Assembly: GCF_000165675.1 (NCBI RefSeq)
Contig: NZ_AEIZ01000007.1
Location: 1 to 37,208, forward strand
DNA: 37,208 nt
Source of the DNA: Leuconostoc fallax KCTC 3537
GTDB taxonomy: Bacteria; Bacillota; Bacilli; Lactobacillales; Lactobacillaceae
Reading direction: 5' to 3'
Part shown: positions 34,830 through 37,208 of the stretch, in pieces
Position numbering within the stretch: the first letter of the stretch is position 1
Layout: each line of letters opens with the position of its first letter
Made by a program: the position numbers and the translations under genes
Notes under the pieces: generated by a model
Seen by the model: only the letters and a program-made list of their open reading frames with translations
What the model was told of the DNA's origin: nothing
Databases searched by the model: none

Positions 34830-34858
34830 ATTATAATTTTATTAGCAAAGAATGTCAA
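34830..34858 (-). promoter_or_regulatory. Promoter of the second Met T-box
   Basis: Minus strand: consensus -35 TTGACA (34858-34853), 17-base spacer, consensus -10 TATAAT (34835-34830). Confidence 0.8.
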
Positions 34859-35006
34859 TGTTAACATTTTTCAAGCTGTGATTTTGTTTATTAAAAGATT
34901 GTCCTACTGTTGAAACTCAAGCATAATCATAGCGTGTCATTTTCTAGTCTCAATAAATTAATTATATAAAACCTACTATAGTAAAGAGGACAATCGATGG
35001 CTTTTA

Positions 35007-35948
35007 TTATTTTGCTCTGATTCCTTTTAATTTAGTGGCGTAACGATTATAAATATTATTTCCTACTAGTGCGCTAATTGTAATTAGGCATCCCAAAATT
35101 TCGAAAGTAGAAACTTTGTAACCATTTATAATTGTTATAACAAACGAAGTAATGGGCACTAAGTTCATGAATAAGATACCATTTATTGGTCCAATAATAC
35201 GATTTCCCATGTTCCAAGCAAATACTGCAATTACTCCTGCTAACGTAATCATATAAACAAGTGCATTTTGAACGCCGGCTACTTGTGAAAATGTCGGTAT
35301 TTGTAACCAACCAAAAATTGTAGCTATCGTTAATACAATAATAACTGAACATACACCTAAGATTGATGTTAAGGTGGAGTAACGTAAAATTGACCATTCT
35401 GGAAAGTCAGCGCCGCCAGCTGTATAAATTACCCAACATAGTGCACCAAGTAAAATAAATATTACTGCCAAAACAGTGTTATGACCTGAAAGCAAGATAC
35501 TGATATGCCCTTTTGTCACAACCATAAAGACACCTACTGCAGCAATAATCATAGAAAATAAGGCAACTATCGTTGGCTTTTTCCCACGGTAAACCCAACC
35601 TACAAGCACGCCGAGTAAGGGTTGAATCGCCATCATGACTGAGGCGATTATTGATCCCGATTGTCCTGCAATTTGCTGACCAAGAAAAACTAAGAAACTA
35701 AATCCTGCAAAAGCAGATGTACCGAACAACCATAATCTTATAACGTGCCCTTCTGTTCTGAACGCGTTAATACCTTCAACAAAAAACAAAATAACTGCAA
35801 AAATAATTGCAACACTTCCATACCTTAACAATGTGAAGTAAAAAGGATCCATAATTTTAAGCGCTGGGGTCATTATGGGAAACATGCCACCCCAAGATAG
35901 TACTGAAACTAAACACAGAATTAATCCATATAAATATTTTTTAGACAT
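35007..35948 (-). CDS. EamA/DMT-family transporter under LysR control
   Basis: A 313-residue permease with ten helices in two EamA repeats (YLYGLILCLVSVLSWGGMFPI at the start; VLAVIFILLGALCWVIYTAG beginning the second half) and a basic C-terminus. It differs clearly from the EamA gene at 22.3 kb. It is divergent from a LysR regulator, with overlapping promoters, which is the usual arrangement for an efflux carrier induced by its substrate. Substrate unknown. The region 34859-35006 between it and the T-box holds nothing I recognise. Confidence 0.9.
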   Translation of the reverse strand: MSKKYLYGLILCLVSVLSWGGMFPIMTPALKIMDPFYFTLLRYGSVAIIFAVILFFVEGINAFRTEGHVIRLWLFGTSAFAGFSFLVFLGQQIAGQSGSIIASVMMAIQPLLGVLVGWVYRGKKPTIVALFSMIIAAVGVFMVVTKGHISILLSGHNTVLAVIFILLGALCWVIYTAGGADFPEWSILRYSTLTSILGVCSVIIVLTIATIFGWLQIPTFSQVAGVQNALVYMITLAGVIAVFAWNMGNRIIGPINGILFMNLVPITSFVITIINGYKVSTFEILGCLITISALVGNNIYNRYATKLKGIRAK

Positions 35949-35964
35949 TTTATCCCCTATGATT

Positions 35965-36062
35965 TCAATTTGTTAGCGGTAGCACATGAAATGAACTACT
36001 CGATTCATCAGAATATTTCGGTATTTGCTTTGTTAGAGGTACACCATTATTTTTTCATTCAA
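35965..36062 (-). CDS. Possible short upstream ORF before the EamA gene
   Basis: A strong AAAGGAGGT site (36074-36066) lies only a few bases after the predicted transcription start but far from the EamA ATG. As sequenced it leads to a nine-codon ORF, TTG then NEKIMVYL. If the A run at 36050-36055 has lost one base, like many others here, the ORF becomes 32 residues (NEKNNGVPLTKQ...FHVLPLTN) and ends 17 bases before the EamA start codon. It could be a leader peptide or microprotein. Speculative. Confidence 0.25.
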
Positions 36063-36129
36063 CATTACCTCCTTTAATGTTGAAATAGTAACATGCTTTT
36101 ATTGTGTCAAGGAATAAACAGTTTATAAT
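36058..36129. promoter_or_regulatory. Divergent lysR/eamA promoters with inverted repeat
   Basis: For lysR (+): -35 TTGTGT (36102-36107), 16-base spacer, -10 TATAAT (36124-36129). For the transporter (-): -35 TTGACA (36110-36105), 17-base spacer, -10 TATTTC (36087-36082). The two -35 boxes overlap. A 9-bp inverted repeat TTCAACATT/AATGTTGAA (36058-36084) straddles the transporter's start region and is a candidate LysR or transcript-level element. Confidence 0.55.
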
Positions 36130-36176
36130 AAGGTGTTATAACGTAATTGAATATATCAATATTTAGGAGATACATA

Positions 36177-37065
36177 ATGACAGTGATTGATAATTCATTT
36201 AATATCGAACTGCTATATGTTTTTGTCAAAGTATGTGAACTAAAGAGCATAAATAAAAGTAGTGATTACTTGTCAATGACACAACCTGCAATTAGTAAAA
36301 AGATTAAGCAACTAGAAAATTATTACGATAAACAGCTCTTTATTAGAACACCACAAGGTATGGAGCTTACATTAGTGGGCCACAATCTTTACAAAAAATC
36401 TCAAAATTTTATTTCTGAATTTGAGAAGATGAATGCTTTAATATCTCAAAATTCCATAAATATTACTGATATTAGATTGGGGTCTTTAGACAGTATTTCA
36501 TCCTATATGTATCCTTCATTCTTTGTAGACTTCTTCTCCGAATTAAAAAAATTACCATTACAAATAAAATTTTTGATTTAATTCAACCTTTTAACGAAAA
36601 AAATTAGATTTAATTTTAATTGATTCTGAATTTGAAAAAGATTTTACTGGAAATGTAAAGAAATTACAGTTATTTGAGGAACCTTATTACCTAGTTTATT
36701 CACAACATAATGCGACTATGAAATTATTCTCTGAATTTTCTAGTATAAAGGCGACCGACCTACATCATTTAAGAATAATTATGTATCCGAAGTACTGCCC
36801 AATTCATCAAAGAGTCATTCAAATATATGAGCAATTAAATATTCCATTACCAGAAATTGTGGAGATTGATTATAGTGAGTCAACTATAGCAATGATTTCT
36901 AAATCTGACTTTGTTACTATTCTTCCTAAATCATTAGCTATTAATAAAGTGACTCAAAACATTAATACTCTTACTATGAAACCATTAGACGATAACTTCA
37001 TTCGACACGTTTCTGTATTCTCACATAGTGAAGAAATACTACACTTAGTACATGATCTCTTATAG
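36177..37065 (+). pseudogene. LysR-family regulator, two frameshifts
   Basis: Restored length 296 residues, normal for the family. N-terminal helix-turn-helix: LLYVFVKVCELKSINKSSDYLSMTQPAISKKIKQLE (~residues 11-46, recognition helix TQPAISKKIKQLE). The effector domain begins ITDIRLGSLDSISSYMYPSF. Breaks lie in the A runs 36545-36551 and 36597-36603. Adding one A to each joins TITNKIFDLIQPFNEKKLDLILIDSEFEKDF and the remainder to 37065. The ATG at 36177 follows AGGAGA. It is divergent from the EamA transporter, its probable target. Confidence 0.85.
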
Positions 37066-37120
37066 TAACCTTCGGACATCAAAAAGTTATAATTAATATT
37101 ACTAAAAGTAATTCACTTAA

Positions 37121-37156
37121 AAAGGCGATATAACTTAATAGTTATATCGCCTTTAA
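37121..37156. terminator. Bidirectional intrinsic terminator after lysR
   Basis: Perfect 12-bp stem GGCGATATAACT with its complement around TAAT, flanked by A residues on the left and TTT on the right. Confidence 0.8.
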
Positions 37157-37208
37157 AAAATGTTAAATTAATAAAACTTTACTCGTAAATCAATCCATGT
37201 ATTTGATT

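Noticed and set aside
1-37208. CRISPR arrays, tRNA, rRNA, transposases or prophage genes
   Set aside because: I looked for regularly spaced repeats, cloverleaf-type sequences and recombinase motifs on both strands and saw none.

Overview
The window looks like chromosomal DNA of a low-GC lactic acid bacterium (Lactobacillales). I favour Weissella or another Leuconostocaceae-type genus because of the gene complement (GAPDH, GalU, a Gram-positive EPS locus with a CpsC/CpsD kinase pair, methionine T-boxes, CadD). The genus is an inference from protein flavour, not a search result. Most genes lie on the minus strand.

Region 1 (1-7.3 kb) is a putative c-di-GMP/exopolysaccharide neighbourhood. It holds an EAL phosphodiesterase, a membrane GGDEF diguanylate cyclase, a processive family-2 membrane glycosyltransferase, a membrane-anchored matrixin-like metalloprotease and a Ser-rich secreted protein. 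Scattered among them are three copies of a ~260-bp element. On the minus strand each copy carries a near-consensus promoter (TTGCAA-N17-TATACT), ~220 nt of strongly foldable sequence with compensatory changes, and a terminator-like 3' stem with a U tract. I read these as three paralogous structured small RNAs that I do not recognise; they are the most interesting signal here. Between copies 1 and 2 sit a Cse60-like small protein gene, an ASCH-domain gene and two tiny ORFs with strong ribosome binding sites.

Region 2 (7.3-9.9 kb) is a two-gene ABC exporter. Region 3 (9.9-22.2 kb) is a Wzx/Wzy-type EPS or capsule locus, transcribed from 22.0 kb downward: chain-length regulator, tyrosine kinase, priming sugar transferase, PssD/PssE glycosyltransferase pair, Wzy polymerase, a GT32 enzyme, three GT2 enzymes, then UDP-glucose dehydrogenase, Wzx flippase and GalU. 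Its centre (13.6-19.4 kb) is visibly AT-richer than its flanks, as expected of an exchanged serotype-specific core.

Region 4 (22.2-30.7 kb) is housekeeping and stress: an EamA transporter, GAPDH, a CzrA-type ArsR sensor divergent from CadD, a MarR/UvrA-like pair, a possible bacteriocin immunity protein, an ECF S component, a DUF2089/membrane-protein pair and two tiny membrane proteins. Region 5 (30.8-34.9 kb) is a methionine regulon: a MetE-like methyltransferase and a CGS-metQ operon, each behind a T-box leader with an AUG specifier. Region 6 (35-37.2 kb) is a LysR regulator divergent from an EamA transporter.

A caveat affects reading of the right two thirds. At least 13 genes are broken by single-base indels, nearly all apparent one-base losses in A/T homopolymers of 5-8, and restoring one base rejoins a full-length conserved protein each time. 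This looks like a sequencing or consensus artefact rather than gene decay. I give the restored gene spans and mark them as broken.
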